Source of the DNA: G963662905 sp963676415
GTDB lineage: Bacteria; Bacteroidota; Bacteroidia; Bacteroidales; WRLA01
Direction: 5' to 3'
DNA: 64,000 nucleotides
Assembly (NCBI GenBank): GCA_963676415.1
Contig: OY781097.1
Location: 1,488,001 to 1,552,000, forward strand
Shown: positions 63,545 to 64,000 of the stretch, in pieces
Numbering within the stretch: position 1 is the stretch's first letter
Layout: every line of letters starts with the position of its first letter
Translations under genes and position numbers: made by a program
The notes under the pieces: generated by a model
What the model was told of the DNA's origin: nothing
The model's input: the letters and a program-made list of their open reading frames with translations, nothing else
Databases searched by the model: none

Positions 63545-64000
63545 TATAAATTTTTATTGCTGTAAAATGTCTGTATATGTCTGTTTTTTAAATTATTGGT
63601 AACTCCCACATATAAGAACCCTCAATTACCAATACATCGCCTTTGTGCGAAGCTGGTGTTTGCGTATCTGCCACTATTTAAACAATATTAGTATAAGTGC
63701 ATGCCGGTTTCATATGCATTTTCTTTGTTTCTCTACAAATTTAGATAATATTGTCTAATTTCCAAGGAGGGTTTCTACAAATCTTTCATTTTTTCCACGC
63801 AAGGTATTTTGCGTTGACACTCGAATAAGCTGTACTTTTGGCTTCTTCCCTGCCCGAAACGAAATGAAGCCTAAACCATGTAGCTTGTGAAACGAACATA
63901 TTTCATGAAAATGCCACGATCCTGCTGTGCTTGGCCCATGTGCAGTATAAAATGTACATAAGCTAAAAACCTTAAAAAGCACCTAAATTTATCCAAAATC
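63545..64000. other. Window end without supported gene
   Basis: 456 bp. A 75-codon frame on the minus strand (63755-63982) has no recognisable domain, signal or promoter. A near palindrome TTTAGATAATATTGTCTAA lies around 63743-63761. Otherwise I see nothing. Confidence 0.35.

Noticed and set aside
63755..63982. 75-codon frame on the minus strand near the right edge
   Set aside because: No domain, signal, promoter or neighbour support; composition looks non-coding.
1..64000. Reassigned TAA codon as an explanation for the in-frame stops
   Set aside because: Many clearly intact genes here end in TAA at the expected length, so the standard bacterial code applies.

Overview
The window comes from a Bacteroidota (Bacteroidetes) genome, most likely a free-living or sediment-type member of the Bacteroidia/Cytophagia side. 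Five lines of evidence support this: several secreted proteins ending in type IX secretion (T9SS) sorting domains; a TonB-type outer-membrane receptor with a CarboxypepD_reg domain; an UpxY-like NusG paralogue; SpoIIE-output and many-REC hybrid kinases; and the Bacteroidota -7 promoter motif TAnnTTTG in front of many genes. No rRNA, tRNA, CRISPR array or prophage was seen.

Layout. 0-7 kb: yceD (DUF177) with the first codons of rpmF at the window edge, a giant two-SBP/propeller/SpoIIE receptor, and cysS. 7-13.5 kb: two large secreted T9SS proteins, the first broken by an in-frame TAA. 13.8-22.4 kb: housekeeping block with tyrS (one-base frameshift), an extended SDR, a LutB-like Fe-S protein, rpiB, nadA, hflX, a small HAD protein and a NusG paralogue. 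Between the divergent rpiB and nadA lies a 510-bp AT-rich gap full of DnaA-box-like 9-mers, a candidate oriC. 22.5-35.5 kb: an SBP-fused histidine kinase, tag, an alpha/beta hydrolase, pepP, an acyl-ACP thioesterase, LytS/LytR-type regulators divergent from a TonB-family receptor, an SGNH hydrolase and a small Cys-rich secreted protein. 35.6-46.5 kb: a cheR / four-REC kinase / PAS-GAF hybrid kinase operon, thioredoxin, DUF5714 and YCII genes and one more kinase. 46.5-64 kb: an accessory region with a serine beta-lactamase-like enzyme, lipoproteins, a T9SS protein with eight nearly identical 183-bp repeats, a degraded IS110-type element, a TPR-HTH regulator, an Omp28-like T9SS protein and an AbiV/HEPN-like protein at the right end.

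The most notable non-genic content is a set of small mobile or repeated elements. Family B has ends GGTTCTACT and makes 8-bp target duplications; for one copy the unoccupied paralogous site is also in the window (49062-49069). Family A has ends ATAGAGGTCAGTA and carries a related core hairpin; a half copy has replaced the 3' part of a glycosidase-like lipoprotein gene. A third family has conserved flanks, arms that differ completely between copies yet stay paired, and an inverted loop. There are also long direct repeats flanking the repeat-rich T9SS gene and an attC-like inverted repeat downstream of the AbiV-like gene.

At least seven reading-frame breaks occur (tyrS, three in the transposase, one poly-C slip in a lipoprotein, two in-frame TAA codons). 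Four of them sit in homopolymers. They may be assembly errors, real decay or phase variation; the sequence alone cannot decide. All domain calls are by eye from protein sequence, and residue positions are approximate.
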